Assembly: GCA_030696465.1 (NCBI GenBank)
Contig: JAUYSE010000177.1
Location: forward strand, 1 to 6,711
DNA: 6,711 nt
DNA from: Legionellaceae bacterium
GTDB lineage: Bacteria; Pseudomonadota; Gammaproteobacteria; Legionellales; Legionellaceae
Direction of reading: 5' to 3'
The notes under the pieces: model-generated
What the model saw: only the letters and a program-made list of their open reading frames with translations
Databases searched by the model: none
Told to the model about the DNA's origin: nothing
In this document: positions 1 to 6,443 of the stretch, piece after piece
Layout of the letters: every line of letters starts with the position of its first letter
Position numbering within the stretch: position 1 is the first letter of the stretch
Program-made: the position numbers and the translations under genes

Positions 1-748
1 TAAAAAAACAAAATCACAAAAAAAAGAACACAAGCCCACCCTCTATGTACTTGACTTTGATGGAGACATTAAAGCCTCTCAAGTAGAAAATCTTCGAGAA
101 ACTATTACGGCTGTTTTAAGTATTGCTACTCGCAAAGATGAAGTCGTCCTTCGCCTCAAAAGCCCAGGAGGAACGGTCAATGGCTATGGACTTGCTGCCT
201 CTCAACTTCAACGTATTCGTGACAAAAACATCCCTCTCACTGTTTGCATTGATACTATTGCTGCTAGCGGCGGATATCTGATGGCTTCAGTTGCGCACAC
301 AATTCTCGCAGCCCCTTTCGCAATCATTGGGTCTATAGGGGTTGTGGCTCAACTTCCCAACTTTCATCGTTTTCTGAAAAATCATCAAGTCGACGTAGAA
401 TTACTTACGGCTGGAGAATATAAGCGTACACTCACTTTATTTGGAGAAAATACGGCCAAAGGCCGAGAAAAGTTTCAAGAAGATCTTGAGGCAATTCATA
501 CCCTATTCAAAGCATATCTACAAAAAAACCGACCTGCTTTAGACATAGCGAAAGTGTCTACAGGGGAACATTGGCTCGCTCAAGACGCGTTACATTTACA
601 TCTTGTTGATGACATTAAAACCAGTGATGATTACCTTTGTGAAAAATTGAAAGACTTTAACCTCTTTCAAGTCAGTATTTATCAAAAGCCAACGCTATCC
701 GAAAAGCTCTTCAAACCCGCGATGCGCTTATTACATCCCTTTGCTTAG
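1..748 (+). CDS. sohB: SohB, inner-membrane S49-family serine peptidase (5' end outside window)
   Basis: The frame is open from the first bases to a TAG at 746-748, giving 248 residues; about 100 N-terminal residues, which in the family carry the membrane anchor, lie outside the window. The protein matches enterobacterial SohB closely along its length, with blocks such as LRLKSPGG, GYGLAASQLQR, GSIGVVAQ, AGEYKRTLT and STGEHW. SohB belongs to the SppA/protease IV clan (S49) with a Ser-Lys dyad. The nucleophile is the Ser of AASGGY (codon 266-268, visible residue 89) and the general base is the Lys of EYKRT (codon 422-424, visible residue 141). Their 52-residue spacing equals that of single-domain SppA (Ser147/Lys199 in Bacillus subtilis). 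The family cleaves membrane-associated peptides on the periplasmic side. An internal ATG at 281 is not the start, because the catalytic Ser lies before it. It converges with uraA across a palindromic gap. Nothing visible looks broken. Confidence 0.95.
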   Translation, partial: KKTKSQKKEHKPTLYVLDFDGDIKASQVENLRETITAVLSIATRKDEVVLRLKSPGGTVNGYGLAASQLQRIRDKNIPLTVCIDTIAASGGYLMASVAHTILAAPFAIIGSIGVVAQLPNFHRFLKNHQVDVELLTAGEYKRTLTLFGENTAKGREKFQEDLEAIHTLFKAYLQKNRPALDIAKVSTGEHWLAQDALHLHLVDDIKTSDDYLCEKLKDFNLFQVSIYQKPTLSEKLFKPAMRLLHPFA

Positions 749-754
749 CCAACC

Positions 755-924
755 ATTCCCGCCCAACCCCAAAACGCTACCAAACAAGGTATCCGATAAA
801 GTCCTTTTCGCAAACCTTCACAGCGCAGGGACGCGCTGTGAGAGCATCAGGATGATTTTATGCGTGTATGTGAAAAGGATTTTATCGGCATGCCTTGTTA
901 CCACTGATGTAATTAGGCGGGAAT
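755..924. repeat. 170-bp imperfect palindrome with nested hairpins (MITE-like or structured RNA)
   Basis: This fills nearly all of the gap between the convergent sohB and uraA genes. The ends are perfect 9-bp inverted repeats, ATTCCCGCC (755-763) and GGCGGGAAT (916-924). Inside, 783-811 pairs with 870-899: 29 pairs, of which three are G-T, with one bulged C at 889. The enclosed segment (812-869) holds a perfect 9-bp hairpin, TCACAGCGC (818-826) and GCGCTGTGA (833-841), with loop AGGGAC, and a weak 4-bp hairpin at 846-856. Read as RNA this is a long helix closing a three-way junction. No transposase gene and no convincing flanking duplication is seen. GGCGGGAAT-type arms are common in dispersed bacterial palindromes, so a non-autonomous element is one reading; a 3'-UTR RNA or bidirectional terminator is the other. 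No T-run follows the stems. The pairing is directly visible; the function is inference. Confidence 0.7.
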
Positions 925-933
925 TCCTCTTAC

Positions 934-2223
934 TTAGCTTACTCTCTCTCCCTCAGGATCCAAACCTAAGCGAGAGAGAATATACAGGATCAAACTGAAT
1001 GCAACCGCCACTAAGGTCCCTAAAACCATCCCTTTTATTTCTACATCTGCCATACGAATATTTGCGCCACTCACACCACTTACCAACACCAAGGAGGTTA
1101 ACGCTAAATTTTTAGCTTGTGTATAATCGACCTTTTTTTCAATGAGCATCCGAATGCCCACCGCAGCAATGACCCCAAACAAAAATATAGCGACCCCCCC
1201 TATTACGGGCACTGGAATACTGTGAATAATTGCATTTATTTTACCCATAAAAGAGATAATGATGGCTAATATTGCCGCGCCTCCGATTACCCAGACGCTA
1301 AACACCTGTGTAATTGCCATTACCCCTATATTTTCACCATAAGTGGTATTTGGTGTTGCGCCCACCAAACCCGATAATAAATTAGAAATTCCATCGCCTA
1401 ATAAAGAATAATGCAAGCCCGGATTTTTAATAAGATCTTGATGAACAATCTGGCTCGTCACCACCAAATGGCCAACATGCTCGGCCAATACCACTAATGA
1501 CACAGGTGCAATCAATAAAATGGCATGCCAATGAAATTCCGGTTTGTAAAAAGTTGGCACACTGAACCACGGCGCTAGCGCAATACTGTCTAAATCGACA
1601 ATACCCATAAGCAAAGAGGCTATATATCCCGCAAGTAAACCCATTAAAATAGGAATAACAGCAAAAAAACCTCGAAATAACACCGAGCCAAATAAGGTCA
1701 CCGACAGTGTCAACACCGAAATACTGATCGCAGTATCTTCTGGGATTTGTAACTGTTGTATCATCGTGCCTGTTAACCCAGCCATATCTGTTGCGGTAGG
1801 TGCCAACTCTAGTCCGATGACAATAACAATCGCACCCATCGCCGCTGGGGGTAACAAAATATCTATCCACCTGGTTCCTGCAATACGAATGATTTGTGAA
1901 AATAAAATAAAAATAAACGAAAATACGATAAATCCTCCTTGTGCCGCCGCATATCCTCCTAACGCTGGATTCGCTAAAATGGCAAGCACGGGAGGGATAA
2001 ATGCAAAACTAGAACCCAGATATGCAGGGATTTTTCCGCGACAAATGAACAAATAAATCAGGGTCCCTACTCCATTCATCAACAAAGAGGTCGCAGGATT
2101 GACATGAAATAAAAAGGGTACTAATACGGTAGCACCAAACATAGCAAATAAATGCTGCATGCTTAACGGTAACATTTGCATCAGCGGTAATCGTTCGTTC
2201 ACTTGAATAATTCTTTTTGACAT
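934..2223 (-). CDS. uraA: UraA, uracil:H+ symporter (NCS2 family)
   Basis: An inner-membrane permease that imports uracil with a proton for pyrimidine salvage. It is a 429-residue protein, the same length as Escherichia coli UraA and colinear with it, including PLSMQHLFAMFGATVLVP near the N-terminus, GKIPAYLGSSFAF, PPAAMGAIV, AEHVGHLVVT and TPNTTYGENIGVMAIT. Known substrate and proton-coupling residues are all present: Phe73, Glu248 and His252 (E. coli Glu241 and His245), Tyr295 and Glu297 (E. coli Tyr288 and Glu290). The hydrophobic pattern fits the 14-helix fold. A GTG (2224-2226) lies directly before the ATG, but the purine-rich AGAGAAG would be only 1 nt from the GTG against 4 nt from the ATG, so the ATG at 2221-2223 is preferred. 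It is transcribed alone, divergently from the repeat-tailed gene. No upp or other pyrimidine gene is adjacent. The 3' end converges on sohB. Confidence 0.95.
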   Translation of the reverse strand: MSKRIIQVNERLPLMQMLPLSMQHLFAMFGATVLVPFLFHVNPATSLLMNGVGTLIYLFICRGKIPAYLGSSFAFIPPVLAILANPALGGYAAAQGGFIVFSFIFILFSQIIRIAGTRWIDILLPPAAMGAIVIVIGLELAPTATDMAGLTGTMIQQLQIPEDTAISISVLTLSVTLFGSVLFRGFFAVIPILMGLLAGYIASLLMGIVDLDSIALAPWFSVPTFYKPEFHWHAILLIAPVSLVVLAEHVGHLVVTSQIVHQDLIKNPGLHYSLLGDGISNLLSGLVGATPNTTYGENIGVMAITQVFSVWVIGGAAILAIIISFMGKINAIIHSIPVPVIGGVAIFLFGVIAAVGIRMLIEKKVDYTQAKNLALTSLVLVSGVSGANIRMADVEIKGMVLGTLVAVAFSLILYILSRLGLDPEGERVS

Positions 2224-2251
2224 CACACTTCTCTTTTGGAAAACTCAGCGT

Positions 2252-2257
2252 ATTATA
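2252..2257 (-). promoter_or_regulatory. Candidate -10 element for uraA
   Basis: On the minus strand this reads TATAAT, a perfect sigma-70 -10 hexamer. It lies 28 bp upstream of the preferred uraA ATG and predicts a leader of roughly 20 nt. No good TTGACA-like -35 is present at 16-18 bp spacing (the sequence there is AT-rich, about TAAATT), so strength and use are uncertain. No PurR-like operator was recognised. Confidence 0.5.
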
Positions 2258-2312
2258 TACCTGATTCTATGGATAATTTATAAAAATATATCTCTCTTTT
2301 TTAAATTGGGTG

Positions 2313-2318
2313 TATACT
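2313..2318 (+). promoter_or_regulatory. Candidate -10 element for the met-ccm operon
   Basis: TATACT lies 30 bp before the ATG of the repeat-tailed gene and directly follows a TG dinucleotide, close to but not exactly the extended -10 arrangement. The -35 region is pyrimidine-rich (TCTCTCTTTT) with no match to TTGACA. It is the best promoter candidate for the rightward operon; no promoter as good was noticed in the short gaps further downstream. No MetJ box (AGACGTCT-like tandem 8-mers) and no room for a SAM riboswitch is seen in the 125-bp divergent region, so classical methionine control is not evident. Confidence 0.4.
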
Positions 2319-2348
2319 TATCATAACTCATTCAAATAAGGATTATTT

Positions 2349-2651
2349 ATGTCTGACCAAAAATCAAAATTCCCTGATATGAAAGAGATCACTAGTATGT
2401 TAAGCAAATTTGCCACCGATGTGAAAAAAAGTGTTTCTGAGATTGTCAGTGACTATAAAGAGCGACAAGCCGCTGCAAATGCTGCACAGAAAGAAGCGCC
2501 TGAGACTTCAGCAGCCCCTGCTGTTGAAAAACCTGCAGCAAAAAAAACTAAAGCAGATGAGCCTAAGGTTGAAGAACCTAAAGCAGAAGCACCTAAGGTA
2601 GAGGAACCTAAGGCTGAAGAACCTAAATCAGAGGAACCTCCCTCAGCATAA
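2349..2651 (+). CDS. Unknown 100-residue protein with Glu-Pro-Lys pentapeptide tail
   Basis: I do not recognise this family. Translation is well supported: AAGGA (2338-2342) sits 6 nt before the ATG, and the frame keeps an ordered repeat to a TAA. It has two parts. Residues about 10-48 should form an amphipathic, partly coiled helix (KEITSMLSKFATDVKKSVSE, then SDYKERQ). Residues about 49-69 are an Ala/Pro/Lys linker, and residues 70-99 are six pentamers of consensus (E/D)EPK(V/A/S), with the last as EEPPS. There is no signal peptide, transmembrane segment or cysteine, so a soluble, largely disordered cytoplasmic protein is expected; the helix could lie on a membrane or dimerise. It is the first gene of the run leading into metN (16-bp gap, no terminator between). 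Its role is unknown, and low-complexity tails of this kind make homology calls unreliable. Confidence 0.8.
   Translation: MSDQKSKFPDMKEITSMLSKFATDVKKSVSEIVSDYKERQAAANAAQKEAPETSAAPAVEKPAAKKTKADEPKVEEPKAEAPKVEEPKAEEPKSEEPPSA
2556..2645 (+). repeat. Six tandem 15-bp repeats encoding (E/D)EPKx
   Basis: Six in-frame 15-bp units start at 2556, 2571, 2586, 2601, 2616 and 2631, each with a core like GA(A/G)GAACCTAAxxx. Each encodes one pentamer: DEPKV, EEPKA, EAPKV, EEPKA, EEPKS, EEPPS. Units differ mostly at third positions and at the fifth residue, so the array is not freshly duplicated. Because the unit is a multiple of three, copy-number change would alter tail length without breaking the frame. 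Confidence 0.9.
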
Positions 2652-2667
2652 TGAAACACTGAACAAC

Positions 2668-3693
2668 ATGATTGAATGCGTTAATATATATAAGTCTTAT
2701 CAAAGTTTACCGGCGCTACATGATATTTGCCTTTCTATCCCTAAAGGCGAAATTTTTGGAGTCATTGGCAAAAGTGGTGCTGGTAAATCTACTTTTCTGC
2801 GTTGTCTCAATCTTTTAGAGCGCCCAGACCATGGTCACATTTGCGTAGATGGTGATGATCTCACTACCCTATCAGCGGCAGCTTTACGCAAAGCGCGTCA
2901 AAAAATAGGGATGATCTTTCAACATTTTAACTTACTGCAAGCAAAAACTATTTTTGAAAATATTGCATTACCCCTTTATATTCATGGATACCCAAAGCAT
3001 TCCATCCCCTCTCGTGTTCATCATTTATTATCTCTTGTCGATTTACAGGATAAACAATTTTGTTATCCTTCAGCACTGAGTGGGGGACAAAAGCAACGTG
3101 TCGCTATTGCACGTGCCTTGGCATCAGAGCCTAAAGTTTTATTATGCGATGAGGCTACTTCTGCACTGGACCCAGAAAATACGCAAAATATCCTTGAGTT
3201 GCTACAAACTATACAGCAATCCTTAAAGCTGACGATTGTCCTTATTACGCATGAAATGGAAGTAGTAAAACGCATCTGTCACCGCGTAGGCGTCATGGAA
3301 GCAGGCAAATTTATTGATATCACCACCTTGTCCGATATTTTTAAATCCAATCATCCTATTACCAAACAACTCATGTACAATCAACTAACTCCTCCTTTAC
3401 CTCCTTGTCTGTCAACGCATTTGACCAATATTCCAAATCATCATCCACTACTACGGATTTTTTTTCAGGGAGAGCATGCAACGAAACCTTTTATTAGCGA
3501 GACGAGTCGAGTTTTAGGTGTTAATATCAATATTCTTTTAGCGAATATTGATCGCTTTGGCGGAACCACCTGTGGTATTCTTATTGTAGAATTATCAGCA
3601 AACTCTACGCAGCTTCAAGCTTTTCAAGAAAAATGTCTGGAAGCACAATTATCTTCAGAAATTTTAGGGTACCTCGATGATGTGGTGGTATGA
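2668..3693 (+). CDS. metN: MetN, methionine ABC importer ATPase with NIL domain
   Basis: The cytoplasmic ATPase of the MetNIQ importer for methionine. It has 341 residues, close to the 343 of E. coli MetN. All ABC motifs are intact: Walker A GKSGAGKST (34-42), Q-loop Gln85 in FQHFNLL, signature LSGGQ (137-141), Walker B VLLCDE (157-162) and switch His195 in ITHE. Residues about 262-336 form the C-terminal NIL domain (RIFFQGEHATKPFISE through GGTTCGILIVEL), which in the family binds methionine and shuts transport down (trans-inhibition). This is the visible regulation, since no MetJ site is seen. The ATG at 2668 gives the usual N-terminus (MIECVNIYKSY), but no Shine-Dalgarno sequence precedes it. 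A four-codon frame ATG-AAA-CAC-TGA (2651-2662), overlapping the stop of the preceding gene, may feed re-initiating ribosomes to it. The 3' end overlaps metI. Confidence 0.97.
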   Translation: MIECVNIYKSYQSLPALHDICLSIPKGEIFGVIGKSGAGKSTFLRCLNLLERPDHGHICVDGDDLTTLSAAALRKARQKIGMIFQHFNLLQAKTIFENIALPLYIHGYPKHSIPSRVHHLLSLVDLQDKQFCYPSALSGGQKQRVAIARALASEPKVLLCDEATSALDPENTQNILELLQTIQQSLKLTIVLITHEMEVVKRICHRVGVMEAGKFIDITTLSDIFKSNHPITKQLMYNQLTPPLPPCLSTHLTNIPNHHPLLRIFFQGEHATKPFISETSRVLGVNINILLANIDRFGGTTCGILIVELSANSTQLQAFQEKCLEAQLSSEILGYLDDVVV

Positions 3694-4315
3694 TGTTGGC
3701 TTTGCAACCCTAGCAACACTCTATATGGTATTAATCAGTACTTTTCTTGTGGTTCTCTTTGGCCTGCCCCTTGGTACATGGCTATTCTGTGCAAGAAACA
3801 TTGCACATCAAAAATGGGTATCCACTAGTCTAGATGCTCTCATTAATACGTTTAGATCTATCCCTTTTATTATTTTACTGGTGGCGCTTATTCCCGTTAC
3901 TCGTTTTATGATTGGCACTTCCATTGGCATTCACGCCGCCATTGTGCCACTAAGCATTGCTGCCATTCCATTTTTTGCGCGATTAGTAGACAACATATAT
4001 CTTAATTTACCGACAGGTCTTTTAGAGGCTGGCAGCACCATGGGTGCCAATACTTTTCAAATGATACGCTATATTTTATTGCCTGAAGCATGCGCCCCTT
4101 TAATTCAAGCAAGTACTGTCACGGCCATTACTCTCATTAATTATTCCGCCATGGCCGGTGCGGTCGGAGCAGGCGGATTAGGAGATCTTGCTATCCGTTA
4201 TGGATATCAACGTTTTAATATCCCCGTCATGATAATTACCATCGTTATTTTAATAACCATGGTACACGTATTCCAATGGTTGGGGGACAAACTCAGCCAA
4301 CGTTTTGTACATTAG
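3677..4315 (+). CDS. metI: MetI, methionine ABC importer permease
   Basis: The inner-membrane channel subunit of MetNIQ, which dimerises and couples to MetN. It has 212 residues, against 217 in E. coli, with the expected five-helix hydrophobic pattern. The conserved core is clear: NTFRSIPFIILLV (57-69), TSIGIHAAIVPL (81-92), then the cytoplasmic coupling loop EAGSTMGAN...LLPEA (117-138), which fits the EAA motif, then NYSAMAGAVGAGGLGD (155-170). The gene starts inside the end of metN; ATG at 3677 gives a 17-bp overlap, and the next codon is also ATG (3680, 14-bp overlap). Both are plausible, and the overlap points to translational coupling that balances the two subunits. metQ follows after 12 bp. 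Confidence 0.95.
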   Translation: MMWWYDVGFATLATLYMVLISTFLVVLFGLPLGTWLFCARNIAHQKWVSTSLDALINTFRSIPFIILLVALIPVTRFMIGTSIGIHAAIVPLSIAAIPFFARLVDNIYLNLPTGLLEAGSTMGANTFQMIRYILLPEACAPLIQASTVTAITLINYSAMAGAVGAGGLGDLAIRYGYQRFNIPVMIITIVILITMVHVFQWLGDKLSQRFVH

Positions 4316-4327
4316 TGAGAACTTTTT

Positions 4328-5101
4328 ATGCGATACCTTGTTTATATTTTATCCTGCTGTTTACTGCTGGCTTGTCATTCTGACAACAATACCTTAACCG
4401 TTGGCACTATTGACGGTCCAGAAACAGAACTTGTTGAATCCGCCAAAACCGTTCTTGAAAAAGCGCATCACATTAAGCTGAAGATCGTCCCTTTTTACGA
4501 CTATAACATCCCTAATCAAGCCTTGGCTGAAGGCGATCTCGACATCAATGTATTTCAACATTTGCCTTATTTACAGGCCAGTATAGAAGCCCATGGATAC
4601 CCCTTAGAAGTGGTGGGGAAAACCTTTATTTACCCGACCGGCATATATTCTCAAAAAATACATACCTTAGATGCTCTGCCTGAAAACGCACGTATTGCCA
4701 TACCGAATGATCCCAGTAATGAAGCACGCGCCCTTATTTTATTGGAAAGCAGTGGTCTAATCACACTCTCCTCACATAAACAAATCACGCCCAAAGATAT
4801 TAGTGAAAACCCTCACCACCTAGACATCATTGAAATAGATGCCGCCCAATTACCTCGCATATTACCTGACGTCGATGCTGCCGTTATTAACACTACATTT
4901 GCCATTCCTGCAGGACTCATCCCCACTAAAGATGCCATTTTTCTTGAAGGGAAAGATTCGCCCTATGCCAACTTAATCGTTGCTAAACAGGATAGTCCTA
5001 AACAAGTTGAGATCCAATATTTTGTTGAAGCCATGCATTCCCCAGAAGTATTAGAGCGGGCAAAAATTTTGTTTGGACCTAGTGCTATTCCTGCGTGGTA
5101 A
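4328..5101 (+). CDS. metQ: MetQ, methionine-binding lipoprotein
   Basis: The substrate-binding lipoprotein that delivers D/L-methionine to MetNI in the periplasm. It has 257 residues and begins with a very short signal peptide (MRYLVYILSCCLLLAC); the lipobox is LLAC, with lipidated Cys16. Residue +2 is His, so the inner-membrane retention Asp is absent, as it also is in E. coli MetQ. The NlpA/MetQ family blocks are all present: FYDYNIPNQAL (56-66), FQH and PYL (76-82), IPNDPSN with Arg134, VINTT with Asn188, and KDSPYANLIV (209-218, Asn215). These include the aromatic and polar residues that surround methionine in known structures. The linker between Cys and fold is shorter than in E. coli (271 residues overall). 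GTGAGA at 4315-4320 is the likely ribosome site. ccmA follows after only 3 bp. Confidence 0.95.
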   Translation: MRYLVYILSCCLLLACHSDNNTLTVGTIDGPETELVESAKTVLEKAHHIKLKIVPFYDYNIPNQALAEGDLDINVFQHLPYLQASIEAHGYPLEVVGKTFIYPTGIYSQKIHTLDALPENARIAIPNDPSNEARALILLESSGLITLSSHKQITPKDISENPHHLDIIEIDAAQLPRILPDVDAAVINTTFAIPAGLIPTKDAIFLEGKDSPYANLIVAKQDSPKQVEIQYFVEAMHSPEVLERAKILFGPSAIPAW

Positions 5102-5104
5102 GCT

Positions 5105-5731
5105 ATGTTAAAGGTTCAGAATCTTATTTTTGATTATCCTCATAGTACGCGCCGCACTCCGTTATTGAACCGTATTTCGTTACAAGTATCTCCTGGACGA
5201 TTACTCTACTTACAAGGGAATAATGGCTCCGGAAAAACTACCCTATTACAATTGCTAGCAAGATTACGCGATCCTGAAGCTGGCGAAATCCATTATGCGG
5301 ATCAACATCAGCAAGAAAGCTTAGCTTTATGCTTCATCGGCTGTAAGCCTGGGATCAGCTCAGCACTCACTGTGCTAGAAAATTGCCTATACGACCCGCA
5401 CTGGCCACCGCATACCCCTATAGAAAAAAACATCCTGCTGCAAACATTTGATTTAAAAGCTTATAAGAATACGCTCGTTTGCCATTTATCTACTGGTCAA
5501 AAAAAACGTGTGGCTTTATTACGTCTTCTTTACACTCCAGCAACTTTATGGATTCTTGATGAGCCACTACTGGGCTTGGATCAAAACTCTATTCTGCAGC
5601 TTAGTGCTCTATTTGAAAAGCATCTAAAAAACGGAGGTAGCATTATACTCAGTTCTCATCAAATGCTACCCCTCTCGCCGGCGCTTTGTGATACTTTTTA
5701 TCTAGAAGATAACTCTGAGGCCACCGCATAA
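5105..5731 (+). CDS. ccmA: CcmA, haem-chaperone release ATPase of cytochrome c maturation
   Basis: The cytoplasmic ATPase of the CcmABCD complex, whose ATP hydrolysis releases haem-loaded CcmE for transfer to apocytochromes c in the periplasm. It has 208 residues (207 in E. coli). The motifs are Walker A GNNGSGKTT (38-46), signature LSTGQ (128-132, LSAGQ in E. coli), then KKRVALLRL, Walker B in ATLWILDEP (146-154, identical to E. coli CcmA) and switch His185. The ATLWILDEP block and FIGCKPGI (matching WIGHQPGI of E. coli) separate it from generic exporters. Oddly, the Q-loop Gln is Lys81 (CKPG instead of HQPG). That residue normally senses Mg-ATP and couples to the membrane subunit, so activity may be altered, but the remaining motifs argue against a pseudogene. 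It starts 3 bp after metQ with only a weak ribosome site, and its TAA overlaps the ATG of ccmB. Confidence 0.92.
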   Translation: MLKVQNLIFDYPHSTRRTPLLNRISLQVSPGRLLYLQGNNGSGKTTLLQLLARLRDPEAGEIHYADQHQQESLALCFIGCKPGISSALTVLENCLYDPHWPPHTPIEKNILLQTFDLKAYKNTLVCHLSTGQKKRVALLRLLYTPATLWILDEPLLGLDQNSILQLSALFEKHLKNGGSIILSSHQMLPLSPALCDTFYLEDNSEATA

Positions 5732-6402
5732 TGCCGTCTTTATTTTTGAAACAATGCCAGCGCGAACTCTTCTCGCATTATCGACATTTATCGAGCACCT
5801 TCTATCCCTTGCTATTATTTGTATTGGTATTGATTTTTTTCCCCTTAACACTCCCCATACCGCTTTCTCTGTTGCATACCTTGGCACCAGGAATTTTCTG
5901 GATGGCTTTATTATTTTGTTTTTTACTCGGGGCAGAATCGATTTTTTATCACACAAGAGAAGATGGGATATTAGAGCAATGGGTAGCTTCTCGTTTTCCG
6001 ATGACCCTCTTCATTGCTCCAAAATTATTAATGCATTGGTTGTTTTTACTCGTGGGACTGATTCCTGCAAGCCTTATCGGTGCTTCTTTGTTTTCTCTTT
6101 CTTGGCCAGAAACAAAAATACTTTTACTGAGTATTCTCGTGGGGACACCCTGTATGTTTTTATTATCGGCGTTGGCAAGTGCTTTTCACCAAGGCAGAAG
6201 CCCAAAAGGGGGCATTCTTGCCTTTATTATTGCGCCTTTTACTATCCCTGTCCTTATTTTTGGAAGTGCGTGCTTACAAGCGAGCATGCAACATTTCCCC
6301 GTGAGTGGTTATATTGCATTGCTCAGCGCATTCTCTCTGCTTTCTCTTATTAGTCTGCCTACCGCGATTGGTTTTGTTCTGAAAACATATGCTTGTGATT
6401 GA
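5731..6402 (+). CDS. ccmB: CcmB, membrane subunit of the CcmABCD haem-release complex
   Basis: The inner-membrane partner of CcmA. It has 223 residues (220 in E. coli) with six predicted helices at about 24-43, 51-70, 98-120, 129-152, 160-182 and 192-216. Matches to CcmB include LHTLAPGIFWMALL (48-61), the cytoplasmic EDGILEQW (77-84, DGSLEQ in E. coli), LLVGLIPASL, LVGTP (136-140), KGGILAFIIAPFTIPVLIF (159-177) and PVSGYIALL. The start ATG shares one base with the ccmA stop (TAATG), which is typical of translational coupling. In most proteobacteria ccmC comes next; here the coding run ends and glmS lies on the opposite strand, so ccmC and the CcmE/F/G/H functions must be encoded elsewhere or be missing. 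There is no internal stop or frameshift. Confidence 0.92.
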   Translation: MPSLFLKQCQRELFSHYRHLSSTFYPLLLFVLVLIFFPLTLPIPLSLLHTLAPGIFWMALLFCFLLGAESIFYHTREDGILEQWVASRFPMTLFIAPKLLMHWLFLLVGLIPASLIGASLFSLSWPETKILLLSILVGTPCMFLLSALASAFHQGRSPKGGILAFIIAPFTIPVLIFGSACLQASMQHFPVSGYIALLSAFSLLSLISLPTAIGFVLKTYACD

Positions 6403-6443
6403 GGGCGTTCGCGCCTGATAACTTTGTGGTAATAGGACATCTG

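Noticed and set aside
943..979. TCTCTCTC/GAGAGAGA inverted repeat as a uraA terminator
   Set aside because: It lies within the coding sequence for the uraA C-terminus, has a 21-nt loop and no T-run, and is simple-sequence pairing.
741..998. Plus-strand open frame of 85 codons after sohB
   Set aside because: It runs through the palindromic element and antisense into the uraA 3' end; the composition is unlike a protein, there is no ribosome site, and it matches nothing recognisable.
1427..1870. Minus-strand frame of 147 codons inside uraA
   Set aside because: It is an out-of-frame shadow of uraA rich in Cys/Tyr/Arg, and uraA itself is certain.
1766..2056. Plus-strand frame of 96 codons opposite uraA
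   Set aside because: Antisense shadow of a certain membrane-protein gene, with no initiation signal.
2227..2348. MetJ operator or SAM riboswitch upstream of the met operon
   Set aside because: No AGACGTCT-like tandem boxes and no room for a riboswitch fold; the region is just AT-rich with two -10-like hexamers.
2453..2659. Minus-strand frame with GSSxLGSSA-type repeats
   Set aside because: It is only the complement of the 15-bp tandem repeats; the plus-strand gene has the good ribosome site and charged repeat logic.
3063..3275. Minus-strand frame of 70 codons opposite metN
   Set aside because: Antisense shadow across the metN signature and Walker B region.
5702..5956. Minus-strand frame of 84 codons opposite the ccmA/ccmB junction
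   Set aside because: Antisense shadow with no start signal or recognisable domain.
5754..6353. Second plus-strand frame of 199 codons within ccmB
   Set aside because: Although long, it lies entirely inside ccmB, which matches its family end to end; the alternative product is rich in Phe/Cys/Arg without any family match.
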